Shown here one piece after another: positions 25,664 through 34,082 of a stretch of 64,000 bases of DNA (position 1 is its first letter; every line of letters begins with the position of its first letter). Both the position numbers and the translations under genes were made by a program. This DNA comes from Actinokineospora pegani (GTDB lineage: Bacteria; Actinomycetota; Actinomycetes; Mycobacteriales; Pseudonocardiaceae): positions 2,501 through 66,500 of the forward strand of contig NZ_WHOL01000045.1 of the NCBI RefSeq assembly GCF_009745975.1, read 5' to 3'. The notes under the pieces were generated by a model. It had not been told where the DNA came from. It saw only the letters and a program-made list of their open reading frames with translations, and did no database searches.

Positions 25664-28594
25664 TCACGCCGCGTCCTCGCGGCCGCGCTTCTTGCCCTTC
25701 TTGCGGTCGCCGTCCGGGCCGCCCTCGTCGTCGGCGACCAGGGTGCCCTCGAGCGCGCCCGCGTCGAGGTAGTCGTCCTCGGTCAGGCCGAGCTCGAACT
25801 CCGCGGCCCGCTCGAACTCCTCGTCGTTGCCCGCGGCCTCGATGAGGTCGTACTGGGCCTCGGGGATCTCCGGCGCCGTGGCCCGCTCGCTGTCCGGCGT
25901 GGGCAGCCGGTCGCGCTGGGCGTCCGGGGTGGTGTCCATGACCGCGCGCAGGTGGTCGAGGTGGTCGCCGGACAGGTCGATGCGGATGCGCTCCACACCG
26001 CCCGCGCCGTCGCCGAAGATGAACTGGCGGGGGGCCAGGTCGCGCTCGACCGCGGCGGCGCGCTGCCCGCCGGGGCGGCGGCCCAGGCCCGCCACGACCT
26101 GCTCGTACCCGGCGGCGACGGGCACCTTGAGCAGGCGCAGCGCGTCGGCCTGGGCCTGGTCGTCGTCGAGGCGGCCGATGAACACCGAGTCGAGCAGGGC
26201 GACGAAGCCCTGGATCTTGAGGAAGTCGGCCGGGATCTGCGAGGACAGCAGGACGCGCACGTTCCACTTGCGCGAGTCGCGGGCGAAGCGGTTCATCAGC
26301 ACGCGGCCGGTGGGGACCTCGGAGAGGAAGAACGCCTCGTCGATCCAGACGCCCTTGCGCATGTCCTTGGGCTTCTCGTAGATCGAGCGCTGGGTCAGCC
26401 AGGCGGCGAGGTTGAGCATCTCCACGCCCAGGGCCTCGGCGTCGGTCCAGTGCTCGCGGCCCACGCCGTCCTTGGGCAGGGTCAGCCCGGCCATGGTGAG
26501 CACGGTGAGCCGGTCGTCGCGCTGCTCGTCGTAGGGGTCGGCGCCGCGCTCGGGGATGAGCAGCGACATGCGCTCCTTCATCTCGTCGAGGAAGTCGGCG
26601 ACGACGACGGCGTGCTCGCGGTGCTCGGAGGCGTCGCGGCGCAGCGCGTCGAACACCAGCGACGGGTCGGCGTCGGCGCGCCCGCCCACGGTCCGGACCG
26701 CGCGCAGCAGCACGATGCGGCTCTGCGGCAGCCGGGCGATCTCGTAGGGCAGCAGGCCGGTGAGCACGTCGAGGACCAGGCGGCGCCGCGTCGCGGCGGC
26801 CAGCGCCTTCTCCCGGCGCCAGGCCCGCTCCGGGTCCTCCTCGTCGAGGAAGTGGTCGATCTTGGGCTCGGCGACCACCCGGTACGGGTTGAGGATGCCC
26901 GCCTGCGCGTTGAGCAGGTTGATCGGCCGCGCGTAGGGGCGCAGCTCGGGCAGGTCGCACAGCTTGGCCAGCGGGCCGGACGGGTCGAGCACGGTCCAGT
27001 GCGCGCCCGCGCGCAGCGTCTTGTAGACGATGCCGCCGCCGAGGAACGACTTGCCGCCGCCGAGGCCCGCGACCATCGCGGTCAGGCCGGAGGCGTCGCG
27101 GATCTCCTGGGCCATCCACGGGTCCCAGGCCACCGGGCGGCGGGTGGCGGTGCAGGTCTCGCCGAGCAGGATGCCGCGCCGGTCGCCGACCTCGGCGGTG
27201 GCGGTGGGCACGGCCGAGGCCGCCCAGATCACCGAGCCGCGGCGCAGGTAGGCGCCCGAGGCCAGCGGCTCGCCCGGGATGAACTCCCGCGCCATGGCGT
27301 ACTGCGCCTCGGGGTGCTCGATGGCGACCTTGGGCTTGTAGAGGTCGAGGAGCTGCTGGGCCAGGCGCAGCGCGTCGCGCTCGGTCGGGCCGGACACCGC
27401 CAGCCGCCACCAGGACCGCACGCGGGTGGCCAGGGCGGTGAAGCCCGAGGTCATCTCGTCGTCGATCTCCAGCACCCGGCTGGCCTGGCGGGCCAGCGAC
27501 TGCGGCGGCTCGAGCTCGTGCTCGTCGGTGTAGTGCTTGACCTGCGAGCGGACCTTGTTCATCTGCCGCTGCAGCTCGCCCTGGACCTCTTCCGGCCGTC
27601 GCACGTAGATGCGGGCGGACCACTCCACCGCGGCGGGCAGCCGGTCGGAGCGCTGCACCCACGGGTCGTCGATCTCGGGGATGGTCAGGCCGTGCATCAT
27701 GCCGACGGTCAGCACGGTGACGTGCCGGGTGACCCCGGCGTTGGAGCCGGTGCGGCCGCGCACGGTCACCGTCGGGGAGTAGGGCTCCTGGTGGAAGTCG
27801 GCGGCGTCGGTGAAGCTGGCCAGGTCCTCCGGCTCCCAGGTCGCGCCGGGCACCGCGGGCATGTTGCGCGGCGCGGGCAGGCCCAGCGAGCACGAGCGGT
27901 GCATCAGCCAGGACATCTCCTCGGCCGTGGCCGGGCGGCCCTCCAGGCCCGCGGAGCCGACGACCTGGTCGAGGTGCTCGACCTCGGACTCGATCGCCAT
28001 CAGCTCGGCGTCGACGGCGTCCGGGAAGACCTTGCGCAGCAGCGGGGCGGCCCGCTCGACGGCCCGGTCGACCACGTTGCGGGTCTGCACCTGGACGCCG
28101 AGGTAGACCTCCTTCTCGGCCATGGAGCGGCCGAGGAGCTGCTGCTGCTCGCCGACGAGGTAGTCGTCGAAGCTGAGCGCGCCGGGGACGTCGGGCAGCC
28201 GGTTGACCGCGTTGTGCACGTGCGCCTCGGCCCACATGCGGATCGGGTAGGGCCGGGTGGTCACCCGCAGGTGCATCCAGCGGCCGGAGAGCTCGGCGTA
28301 CTGCCCGGCGATGGCGGCGATGAGGTCCTGGCGCTGGGAGTCCGAGCGGAACGACCAGCGCTGCGGGGCCAGCCGGTACCAGGCGAACACGTCGGCGCCG
28401 GTGCGCAGCAGATGCCCGTCGATGGAGCGGGTGGCGATCTGCGGGGTGTAGCTGGGCACGGCCTGCTCACCGGGCAGCCGCCTGCCGCGCTTGCGGGCCT
28501 GGGCTTGCTCGTAGCGGGCGGACCGGTCCTGCGGGTGTCCCGCCGGGTAGGGGGCGAGCGCCTCCTGCTGCTCTCCCTTACGGCGTCCGAACAC
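25664..28594 (-). CDS. VirB4/TraC-like ATPase
   Basis: 976 residues. The N-terminal third is the poorly conserved VirB4-type region. The motor domain has Walker A in MVAGLGGGKSF near residue 511 and Walker B in GVWIDEAFFL near 750, then VRVLLSSQIPADFL, a VirB4-type sensor region. The C-terminus is acidic then Lys/Arg-rich. VirB4 proteins power pilus or channel assembly at the membrane. The start (GTG 28594) overlaps the upstream VirB3-like gene by 17 bp, and VirB3-VirB4 adjacency, even fusion, is a hallmark of type IV systems. Confidence 0.88.
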   Translation of the reverse strand: MFGRRKGEQQEALAPYPAGHPQDRSARYEQAQARKRGRRLPGEQAVPSYTPQIATRSIDGHLLRTGADVFAWYRLAPQRWSFRSDSQRQDLIAAIAGQYAELSGRWMHLRVTTRPYPIRMWAEAHVHNAVNRLPDVPGALSFDDYLVGEQQQLLGRSMAEKEVYLGVQVQTRNVVDRAVERAAPLLRKVFPDAVDAELMAIESEVEHLDQVVGSAGLEGRPATAEEMSWLMHRSCSLGLPAPRNMPAVPGATWEPEDLASFTDAADFHQEPYSPTVTVRGRTGSNAGVTRHVTVLTVGMMHGLTIPEIDDPWVQRSDRLPAAVEWSARIYVRRPEEVQGELQRQMNKVRSQVKHYTDEHELEPPQSLARQASRVLEIDDEMTSGFTALATRVRSWWRLAVSGPTERDALRLAQQLLDLYKPKVAIEHPEAQYAMAREFIPGEPLASGAYLRRGSVIWAASAVPTATAEVGDRRGILLGETCTATRRPVAWDPWMAQEIRDASGLTAMVAGLGGGKSFLGGGIVYKTLRAGAHWTVLDPSGPLAKLCDLPELRPYARPINLLNAQAGILNPYRVVAEPKIDHFLDEEDPERAWRREKALAAATRRRLVLDVLTGLLPYEIARLPQSRIVLLRAVRTVGGRADADPSLVFDALRRDASEHREHAVVVADFLDEMKERMSLLIPERGADPYDEQRDDRLTVLTMAGLTLPKDGVGREHWTDAEALGVEMLNLAAWLTQRSIYEKPKDMRKGVWIDEAFFLSEVPTGRVLMNRFARDSRKWNVRVLLSSQIPADFLKIQGFVALLDSVFIGRLDDDQAQADALRLLKVPVAAGYEQVVAGLGRRPGGQRAAAVERDLAPRQFIFGDGAGGVERIRIDLSGDHLDHLRAVMDTTPDAQRDRLPTPDSERATAPEIPEAQYDLIEAAGNDEEFERAAEFELGLTEDDYLDAGALEGTLVADDEGGPDGDRKKGKKRGREDAA

Positions 28595-29087
28595 CGCTGA
28601 CCTCCCTGTCGCTCGTCGTGCGCGGCCTGCGCTTCGGCGTCCGCTGTCTGCCGGCCTCCTGCTTGCTCCGCTTCGCGCGGCTGCGTTCCCTGGCCGCCTC
28701 GGCCCGGCGGCGCGTGCGGTCGCTGCGTCTGGGGTACTCAGCCCGCACCCGCACCGATGCCGCGCTCACCGCGCCGCCGTCGCTGGCGGTGTTCTCCCGG
28801 GGGGCGTTCAGCTCGCGCGCCCACATGGCCAGCACGGCGCCCAGCGGGCGCTCGTGGCTGATCTTCGCGGTGATCACCATGGTCAGCGCGACGGTGCCCA
28901 CCATCCCCCAGGCGAACGACCAGAACAAGCCGATGCCCAGATTCCGCAGGATCGTCAGGACCACCAGGAACACCGCGGAGCCCACGCCCCAGGCCACGTA
29001 CCGCGCCCGCCACGGGAACGTCGCCTTCGGCGGGCCCAGCCAGACGGCGTCGACCCGGTACACGTCGTCGTCGGTGCGTATCCGCAC
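28578..29087 (-). CDS. Small two-TM protein, VirB3/PrgI-like
   Basis: 169 residues. Two adjacent TMs (about 30-50 and 53-73) with a short polar N-terminus are followed by ~95 very basic, low-complexity residues (RRRAEAARERSRAKRSKQ). VirB3/PrgI proteins are small two-TM partners encoded next to VirB4, as here. The basic tail is unusual and could bind nucleic acid or acidic phospholipids. The family assignment comes from size, topology and position, not a motif. Confidence 0.62.
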   Translation of the reverse strand: MRIRTDDDVYRVDAVWLGPPKATFPWRARYVAWGVGSAVFLVVLTILRNLGIGLFWSFAWGMVGTVALTMVITAKISHERPLGAVLAMWARELNAPRENTASDGGAVSAASVRVRAEYPRRSDRTRRRAEAARERSRAKRSKQEAGRQRTPKRRPRTTSDREVSGVRTP

Positions 29088-29108
29088 GTCAGTTCACTCC
29101 GGCCCGGC

Positions 29109-29393
29109 TCAGCCGGTGAACAGGCCGGCCAGCCACCGGCCGATGCCCTCGCCCGCGTTGGTCACCGCGAGGCCGATGACCGCCAGCGCGATGACGACGC
29201 CGCCGAGCCTGCGCATCACGCCCGCGTTGTCGCCGCGGCCGCCGCCCAAGTACAGCAGCAGCAAGGCGACCACCAGCAGCAGCAGGGGGACGACGTTGTC
29301 GAGAATCCACGTCCGCAGGTTGACGGTGTCAACGGACGTGGGCTCCTGCTGTTGAGCGAGATCCACGAATGCGGTGAGGATGGGGCTGCTCAT
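29109..29393 (-). CDS. Small two-TM protein, VirB2/TrbC pilin-like
   Basis: 94 residues: about 25 polar residues, then two TMs (about 30-50 and 60-80) split by a short loop with GGGRGDNAGVMRRL, then a short amphipathic end. This is the topology of VirB2/TrbC-type pilins and of related TcpA-adjacent small proteins. It is the first gene of the T4SS-like transcript, so it would be the most abundantly made product, consistent with a structural subunit. Sequence alone does not prove it. Confidence 0.6.
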   Translation of the reverse strand: MSSPILTAFVDLAQQQEPTSVDTVNLRTWILDNVVPLLLLVVALLLLYLGGGRGDNAGVMRRLGGVVIALAVIGLAVTNAGEGIGRWLAGLFTG

Positions 29394-29745
29394 CTCGATC
29401 TCCCAAGAGCGCGGAAGCGGTTCATCATCGGGGTGTGCTCCTGCGCGGCAGGTACGGGGTGCGCCTGGCGGTGCTGCGGGTCATCGGGTGCGGTGCCCGA
29501 CGAGTACAGCATGAAAGGCGCATGATTGTCATTACGGCGGGTAGCTGCTGCGCAGCGTTCCGTAGACTCGAACCACCCTCCTGGTGCGTGCGCGGTGCTA
29601 TCTGACCACATCCATCATCATCCGAGGAGGGCCGGTGGCCATCCCCCAGATCCGGAAAAATCATGTGATCAGCGCGAATCACCCGGTTGCACGCCGTGCG
29701 CTCACCGAGGGTGCGACAAGTCACAGGACTGTTTCCAGGCGTTGC
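29394..29745. other. Leader/promoter region of the T4SS-like operon; no supported gene
   Basis: This 352-bp gap separates the first operon gene from rnpB. A short plus-strand frame (29584-29817) would run into rnpB and has no recognisable product, so I do not call it. Parts of the gap (29510-29560, 29650-29690) are AT-richer than the surroundings, as expected for a promoter, but I cannot fix a -10/-35 pair. Confidence 0.5.
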
Positions 29746-29796
29746 CGGGCGGGGTTACTCCGTTCGGTGTACTACCGATCGGAGCAACCCGCCGGG
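29746..29796 (-). terminator. Probable rnpB terminator hairpin
   Basis: GGGGTTACTCCGTTCGGT at 29751-29768 pairs imperfectly with ACCGATCGGAGCAACCC across a 3-5 base loop, and the outer Gs and Cs extend the stem to about 20 bp. It lies 4 bp past the predicted RNase P RNA 3' end on the minus strand. No T-run follows. Confidence 0.55.
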
Positions 29797-29799
29797 CGC

Positions 29800-30195
29800 G
29801 GACGAGTCGGCCTGTAAGCCGGATTCTGTCCCGGGGCTCGCGCCCCGGCGGCGACCATCCATCTGGGCCCGCCGTCGCCGACGGGCTCGTGCGGCCTACC
29901 CGCAGACTCGGGCGGGCAGCCCTCGAGCGTCTGCGCAGGGGCCTCGCGGCCCCCTCTTGGCCTTGCTCCGGGTGGGGTTTACCTAGCCGCCCCGGTCACC
30001 CGGGGCGCTGGTGGTCTCTTACACCACCGTTTCACCCTTACCCAGCAGCGCGGGTCTCCCCGAGCGGCTGGGCGGTCTGTTCTCTGTGGCACTGTCCCGC
30101 GGGTCGCCCCGGGTTGCCGTTAACAACCACCCTGCCCTGCGGAGTCCGGACTTTCCTCGACGGTCTCCCGCCGCGGTCGCCCGGCCGGCTCGTCC
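29800..30195 (-). ncRNA. rnpB: RNase P RNA, bacterial class A
   Basis: Read on the minus strand, the conserved core is clear: GAGGAAAGTCCGGACTCC near the 5' end, GGGTAAGGGTGAAACGGTGG in the middle, ACAGAATCCGGCTTACAG near the 3' end. The terminal P1 helix closes with 12 of 13 pairs between 30183-30195 and 29800-29812. About 396 nt, normal for actinobacteria. It is the catalytic subunit that matures tRNA 5' ends. Ends are set by P1 and could be off by a few bases. Confidence 0.95.
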
Positions 30196-30205
30196 GCGAT
30201 CACCG

Positions 30206-30233
30206 AGGATACGCTTCCACCGAACGGTCGCCA
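30206..30233 (-). promoter_or_regulatory. Candidate rnpB promoter
   Basis: On the minus strand TATCCT (30206-30211) lies 10 nt before the predicted RNA start, and TGGCGA (30228-30233) lies 16 bp further up, a plausible sigma-70-type -10 and weak -35. It is assigned by spacing to the P1-defined 5' end. The rest of the gap to 30409 shows no gene and may also hold the promoter of the divergent FMN reductase. Confidence 0.45.
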
Positions 30234-30409
30234 CCTCCCAGTGGGTGGACCGCGTTGGGGCACGTCACACGCGCTGGTCCACCCCCGTCACGCTCGGTGA
30301 CCGGTTCCGCGCCCGGCGCGGACACCTCGGCTTGTCCGCTCCACCGGTGGCGCCTGCCCGCGCTGACGCCCCCAGCGGCGACCACCCGACCCCCTGTCGA
30401 GGAGCCCCC

Positions 30410-30976
30410 GTGGCCACAGCACTGATCGTCTCCGGCAGCCCGTCGCCCACCGCCCGCCCGGCCGCCGTCGCGGCGCACGCCCGGGCGGCGCTGGCGAGGG
30501 CGGGCCACACCTGCGCCACGCTGTGCGTGCGGGACCTGCCCGCCGTCGCCCTGCTCGCCGAGGACCGGGGCGACCCGGCCATCCGCGACGCCCTGCGCGC
30601 GGTCGAGGAGGCCGACGGCCTGGTCGTGGTCAGCCCGGTCTACCGAGCCGCGCACAGCGGCCTGGTGAAATCCCTGCTCGACCTGCTGCCCAGCGGCGCG
30701 CTCGCGGGCAAGGCGGTGCTGCCGCTGGCCACCGGCGGGTCGCAGGGCCACCTGGTCGCGCTGGAGTTCGTGCTGCGGCCGCTGCTGTTCGCCGTGGGCG
30801 CCACCAGGGTGCTGCCCGGCCACTTCGTCCCGGACCGGATGATCACCCCGGAGGCGCCGGGCAGCGCCCCCGGCGAGTCCATCCTGCCGCTGGCCGCGGC
30901 CGCGCTCACCGACGTGGTCGAGGCCTTCTGCGAGGCCCTCCCCCGCCCCGCCCAGGCCTCGTCACTGACGGGCTGA
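30410..30976 (+). CDS. NADPH-dependent FMN reductase (SsuE-like)
   Basis: 188 residues. Flavodoxin-like fold: ALIVSGSPSPTARPA at the N-terminus is the FMN phosphate loop, DGLVVVSPVYRAAHSGLVK near 70 is the family's flavin-stacking segment, and PLATGGSQGHLVALEFVLRP near 105 is close to SsuE-type reductases. It would supply reduced FMN to a two-component monooxygenase, but none is encoded nearby. The GTG start follows GGAG by five bases. It is divergent from rnpB. Confidence 0.85.
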   Translation: MATALIVSGSPSPTARPAAVAAHARAALARAGHTCATLCVRDLPAVALLAEDRGDPAIRDALRAVEEADGLVVVSPVYRAAHSGLVKSLLDLLPSGALAGKAVLPLATGGSQGHLVALEFVLRPLLFAVGATRVLPGHFVPDRMITPEAPGSAPGESILPLAAAALTDVVEAFCEALPRPAQASSLTG

Positions 30977-31003
30977 CCGGAGGCGGCTCGTTAGATTGGG
31001 TCC

Positions 31004-31405
31004 ATGGCCAATCGGAAAGCCATCCCCATCGCCGTCGCCGCGGCCGTCGTCGGCGCTGTCGGCTTCGGTCTGGTCTTCGGGGCGGCAGGCTCGGGCGAGG
31101 ACCCCGGGCCGGCGCCGGACCAGGCCTTCGCCGCGGCGTTCACCGACGCCCTCACCCGTGCCGACCGGCCCTGGCTCACCGCCCACACCTGCGGTGGCCC
31201 CGTCGAGGACGTGACCGACGACCTGCTCGCGTTCGGCGGCGCGTACCGCCCCAACGGCGTCATGTCGGCCGCTTCCGCGCTGACCTTCCTCGTGGAGTCC
31301 GAGCGCGTGGACGCCGAGGGCGACCCCCAGCGCTGGGTGACGGCGACCGCGCGGCCGACCGACGACGCGTGGTGCGTCTCGGAGATGCGGGTGATCAGCG
31401 GCTAG
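31004..31405 (+). CDS. Hypothetical membrane-anchored or secreted protein
   Basis: 133 residues. The N-terminus is MANRKAIPIAVAAAVVGAVG, a basic start plus hydrophobic segment, then a Pro/Gly-rich joint. The folded part is small and contains two cysteines (TCGGPV and WCVSEM) that could form one disulfide outside the cell. I do not recognise a family. Its 3' end overlaps the convergent RNase HI fusion gene by 11 bp. Confidence 0.6.
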   Translation: MANRKAIPIAVAAAVVGAVGFGLVFGAAGSGEDPGPAPDQAFAAAFTDALTRADRPWLTAHTCGGPVEDVTDDLLAFGGAYRPNGVMSAASALTFLVESERVDAEGDPQRWVTATARPTDDAWCVSEMRVISG

Positions 31406-32504
31406 GTCGTAGGTGGGAGGTGTCGTTGACCAGGCGGACCGAGGCGTTGCCGTCCGGGTAGAACTCGGCGACCGACAGCGACGCCAGGTCCAGGTGCAGC
31501 CGGTAGAGCAGCGACGGGCCGACGTCGAGGGCCAGCCGCAGCAGGGTCTTGATCGGCGTGACGTGGGTGACCAGGACGACGGTGGCGCCCGCGTGCTCCT
31601 CGATCACCTCGTCGAGTGCGGCGCGGACGCGGGCGTGGACGACGTCGAAGCTCTCGCCGCCCGGCGGGGGCACCGAGGTGTCCGACAGCCAGCGGCGGTG
31701 CAGGGCGGGGTCCGACTCGGCGGCCTCGCCGAAGGTCATGCCCTCCCAGTCGCCGAAGTCGGTCTCGATGAGGCCGGGCGAGGTCCGCACCGCGCCGCCG
31801 GTGGCCGCGGCGACCGCGTCGGCGGTCTGGCGGGTGCGGGCCAGCGGCGAGGCGAGGACCGGGGTGTCGGCGGTGACGCCGTCGAGCGCGGCGACCCGGG
31901 CGCCCGCGGCCGCGGCCTGGGACCCGCCCAGCTCGGTCAGCGGGACGTCGCCGCGGCCGGAGTAGCGGCGCTCGACCGACATCGCCGTCTGCCCGTGGCG
32001 CACCAGCAGCAGCCTCGTGGGCGTCCCGGACGCGCCGCTCCACCGGGCGGGGCCGGACCGCGCGGGCTCCGGCGCGTCAGAGCCGTCGGAGCCGTTGCGG
32101 TCGATCGACTCCCCGTCCATCGCCCGGTTGGCGAGGCGGTCGGCGTGGGTGTTCTCCGCGCGCGGGATCCACCGGTAGTCGACGCGGGCGAACCCGGTGG
32201 CCAGCTCCTTGGCCTCGGCTGCCAGCGGCTTCATCGACGGGTGCTTGACCTGCCAGCGCCCGGCCATCTGCTCGACGACCAGCTTGGAGTCCATCCGGAC
32301 CTCGACCTCGGTCGCGCCCAGCGCGGCGGCGGCGCGCAACCCGGCGATCAGCCCCCGGTACTCGGCGACGTTGTTGGTCGCGACGCCGATCGCCTCGGCC
32401 CGCTCGGCCAGCACCCCGCCCGCCGCGTCGAAGACCACCGCGCCGTACCCGGCGGGCCCGGGGTTGCCCCGCGACCCGCCATCCGCCTCGACCGCGACCC
32501 GCAT
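31395..32504 (-). CDS. RNase HI / histidine phosphatase fusion (Rv2228c-like)
   Basis: 369 residues. Residues 1-135 are RNase HI: VEADGGSRGNPGPAGYGAV, an Asp in RMDSKLVV near 72 and NTHADRLAN near 119 supply the acidic metal-binding residues. A linker of ~30 residues leads to a phosphoglycerate-mutase-type domain (LLLVRHGQTAMSVERRYSGRG, then VLVTHVTPIK). The mycobacterial homologue Rv2228c combines RNase H activity with an acid/CobC-type phosphatase. Here too a CobC aminotransferase is in the same operon, so a cobalamin role for the phosphatase half is plausible. Confidence 0.93.
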   Translation of the reverse strand: MRVAVEADGGSRGNPGPAGYGAVVFDAAGGVLAERAEAIGVATNNVAEYRGLIAGLRAAAALGATEVEVRMDSKLVVEQMAGRWQVKHPSMKPLAAEAKELATGFARVDYRWIPRAENTHADRLANRAMDGESIDRNGSDGSDAPEPARSGPARWSGASGTPTRLLLVRHGQTAMSVERRYSGRGDVPLTELGGSQAAAAGARVAALDGVTADTPVLASPLARTRQTADAVAAATGGAVRTSPGLIETDFGDWEGMTFGEAAESDPALHRRWLSDTSVPPPGGESFDVVHARVRAALDEVIEEHAGATVVLVTHVTPIKTLLRLALDVGPSLLYRLHLDLASLSVAEFYPDGNASVRLVNDTSHLRPSR

Positions 32505-32508
32505 GTGC

Positions 32509-33246
32509 TCAGAGCCCCGATTCCGCCGTGCGCACCAGGATCGCGCCGCACTCCTCGTGCTCGACGACCTCGTCCGCGCCCGCGGCCTTGATCTGGGCCA
32601 GCTCCCGCCGGTCGATCTCGATCTGGCAGGCGCCGCAGCGCCGGGCGCGCAGCAGCGAGGCGCCGATCCCGCCGCGGGAGCGCTTGCGCTCGTAGAGGGC
32701 CAGCAGCGGCTCGGGCAGCGCGGCGACGACCTTGACCCGCTCGGCGTCGCGGCGGGCCTGGGTGGTGTCCAGGTCGGCGAGGTTCTCGTCGCGGCGGCTG
32801 GTCGCGGCGGTCAGCGCCGCGGTCGCCTTGTCCAGCTCGACGGCCGCGTGCCGCAGGTCCATCTCGACGGCCTCGCGGCGCTCCATCAGCTCCAGCAGGT
32901 CGTCCTCGAGCACCGACCGGCGCCGCAGCAGGGTGCCCAGCTCGTGCTCGATGTCGGTGAGCTGCTTGCTGCCCAGGGTGCCGCCCGCCATCAGCGACCG
33001 GTCGCGCTCCTCGCGGGAGCGCACCGCGTCGATCTCCTTCTCCTGCCTGGCCACCTCGCGGTCGAGGTCGTCGAGCTGGGTCTGCACGGCGACGCGGGCG
33101 TCGGTGCCGCCGCGCACGGCCTGCTCGGCCGCGGCGACCTCGGCCAGCTCCGGCATGGTCGTGCGCCGGTGCAGCACCCGACCGAGCTCGGCGTCGACCT
33201 CGGCGAGGTCGAGCAGTCTGCGTTGAGCGGCGGGATCAGCTTTCAC
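32509..33246 (-). CDS. Coiled-coil zinc-ribbon protein (Rv2229c/DUF164-like)
   Basis: 245 residues. About 170 residues of antiparallel coiled coil (VARQEKEIDAVRSREERDR) end in a zinc ribbon at about 205-230 (RRCGACQIEIDRREL, a second Cys in HEECGAIL). This is the zf-RING_7 layout. The family's function is poorly known, possibly nucleic-acid binding. The GTG at 33246 overlaps the Nif3 stop by 4 bp, and the stop is 4 bp from the RNase HI gene, so translation of the three is coupled. Confidence 0.87.
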   Translation of the reverse strand: MKADPAAQRRLLDLAEVDAELGRVLHRRTTMPELAEVAAAEQAVRGGTDARVAVQTQLDDLDREVARQEKEIDAVRSREERDRSLMAGGTLGSKQLTDIEHELGTLLRRRSVLEDDLLELMERREAVEMDLRHAAVELDKATAALTAATSRRDENLADLDTTQARRDAERVKVVAALPEPLLALYERKRSRGGIGASLLRARRCGACQIEIDRRELAQIKAAGADEVVEHEECGAILVRTAESGL

Positions 33247-34082
33247 CCGGTGGACCTCCCGGTTCGGGACGCCGCACCGGGGGACTGGGCTGTCCAGGGA
33301 TCGGTGCGGCGCGTGGAGACGAATGTGTCGACCGTACCGCCGAGCCCCGCGCGCAGGACGCCTGCCGCCTGCTCGCACCACGGCCACTCGCTGGCCCAGT
33401 GCGCCACGTCGACCAGCGCGGGCCCGTCCCCGGCCGCCACGTGCTCGGCGGCGGGGTGGTGGCGCAGGTCGGCGGTGACGAAGGCGTCGACCCCGGCGGC
33501 GGTGGCCGCGCCGAGGTAGGAGTCGCCAGCCCCGCCGGAGACGGCGACGCGGCGGATGGCGCGGCCGGGGTCGCCCGCGGCGCGCACACCGCCCTCGGTG
33601 GCGGGCAGCGCGGCGGCCACCCGCTCGACGAACACGGCGAACGGCTCCGGCTCGGCCAGCTCGCCGATCCGGCCGATCCCGGTGCGGCCGTCGGCGTTGG
33701 GGCTCAGCGGCCCGGTGACGGTGACGCCGAGGGCCGCCGCGAGCGCGTCGGACACCCCGGGGTCGGCGGAGTCGGCGTTGGTGTGGGCGCAGTAGAGGGC
33801 GATGCCCGCGCGGACCATGCGGTGCACCAGCCTGCCCTTGTGCGTGTCCGTCCCGACCCCGTGCACGCCCTTGAGCAGCAGCGGGTGGTGGGCGACGATG
33901 AGCTGCGCGCCGCGCTCGACCGCTTCGTCCACAATGGACTCGACTGGGTCCACGCAGAGCAGCGCGCGGGTCAGCGGGTCGGCCGGGTCGCCGCAGACGA
34001 GCCCGACGGCGTCCCAGCTCTCGGCGAGCTCGACCGGGTAGGCGGCCTCGAGGGCGGCGATGGCGTCGCCGACGGTCGTCAT
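33243..34082 (-). CDS. Nif3-like dinuclear metal-centre protein
   Basis: 279 residues. NIF3 motifs: WDAVGLVCGDP near 23, AHHPLLLKGVHGVG near 65, YCAHTNADSADPGVSDALA near 96, and the C-terminal VTADLRHHPAAEHV near 205 with the last metal ligands. The fold is a hexameric or trimeric ring with two metals per site; GTP cyclohydrolase activity has been claimed for homologues, but the real substrate is unsettled. The ATG overlaps the cobC stop by 4 bp. Confidence 0.92.
   Translation of the reverse strand: MTTVGDAIAALEAAYPVELAESWDAVGLVCGDPADPLTRALLCVDPVESIVDEAVERGAQLIVAHHPLLLKGVHGVGTDTHKGRLVHRMVRAGIALYCAHTNADSADPGVSDALAAALGVTVTGPLSPNADGRTGIGRIGELAEPEPFAVFVERVAAALPATEGGVRAAGDPGRAIRRVAVSGGAGDSYLGAATAAGVDAFVTADLRHHPAAEHVAAGDGPALVDVAHWASEWPWCEQAAGVLRAGLGGTVDTFVSTRRTDPWTAQSPGAASRTGRSTG

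Noticed and set aside
29584-29817. A 77-codon plus-strand frame with a GTG after AGGAGG-like sequence near 29625.
   Set aside because: It runs into the 3' end of rnpB and its terminator hairpin and has no recognisable product.
21248-30195. The T4SS-like locus as an integrated conjugative element inserted at rnpB.
   Set aside because: No integrase, relaxase, coupling protein or duplicated rnpB end is visible, and the flanking genes are ordinary chromosomal ones.
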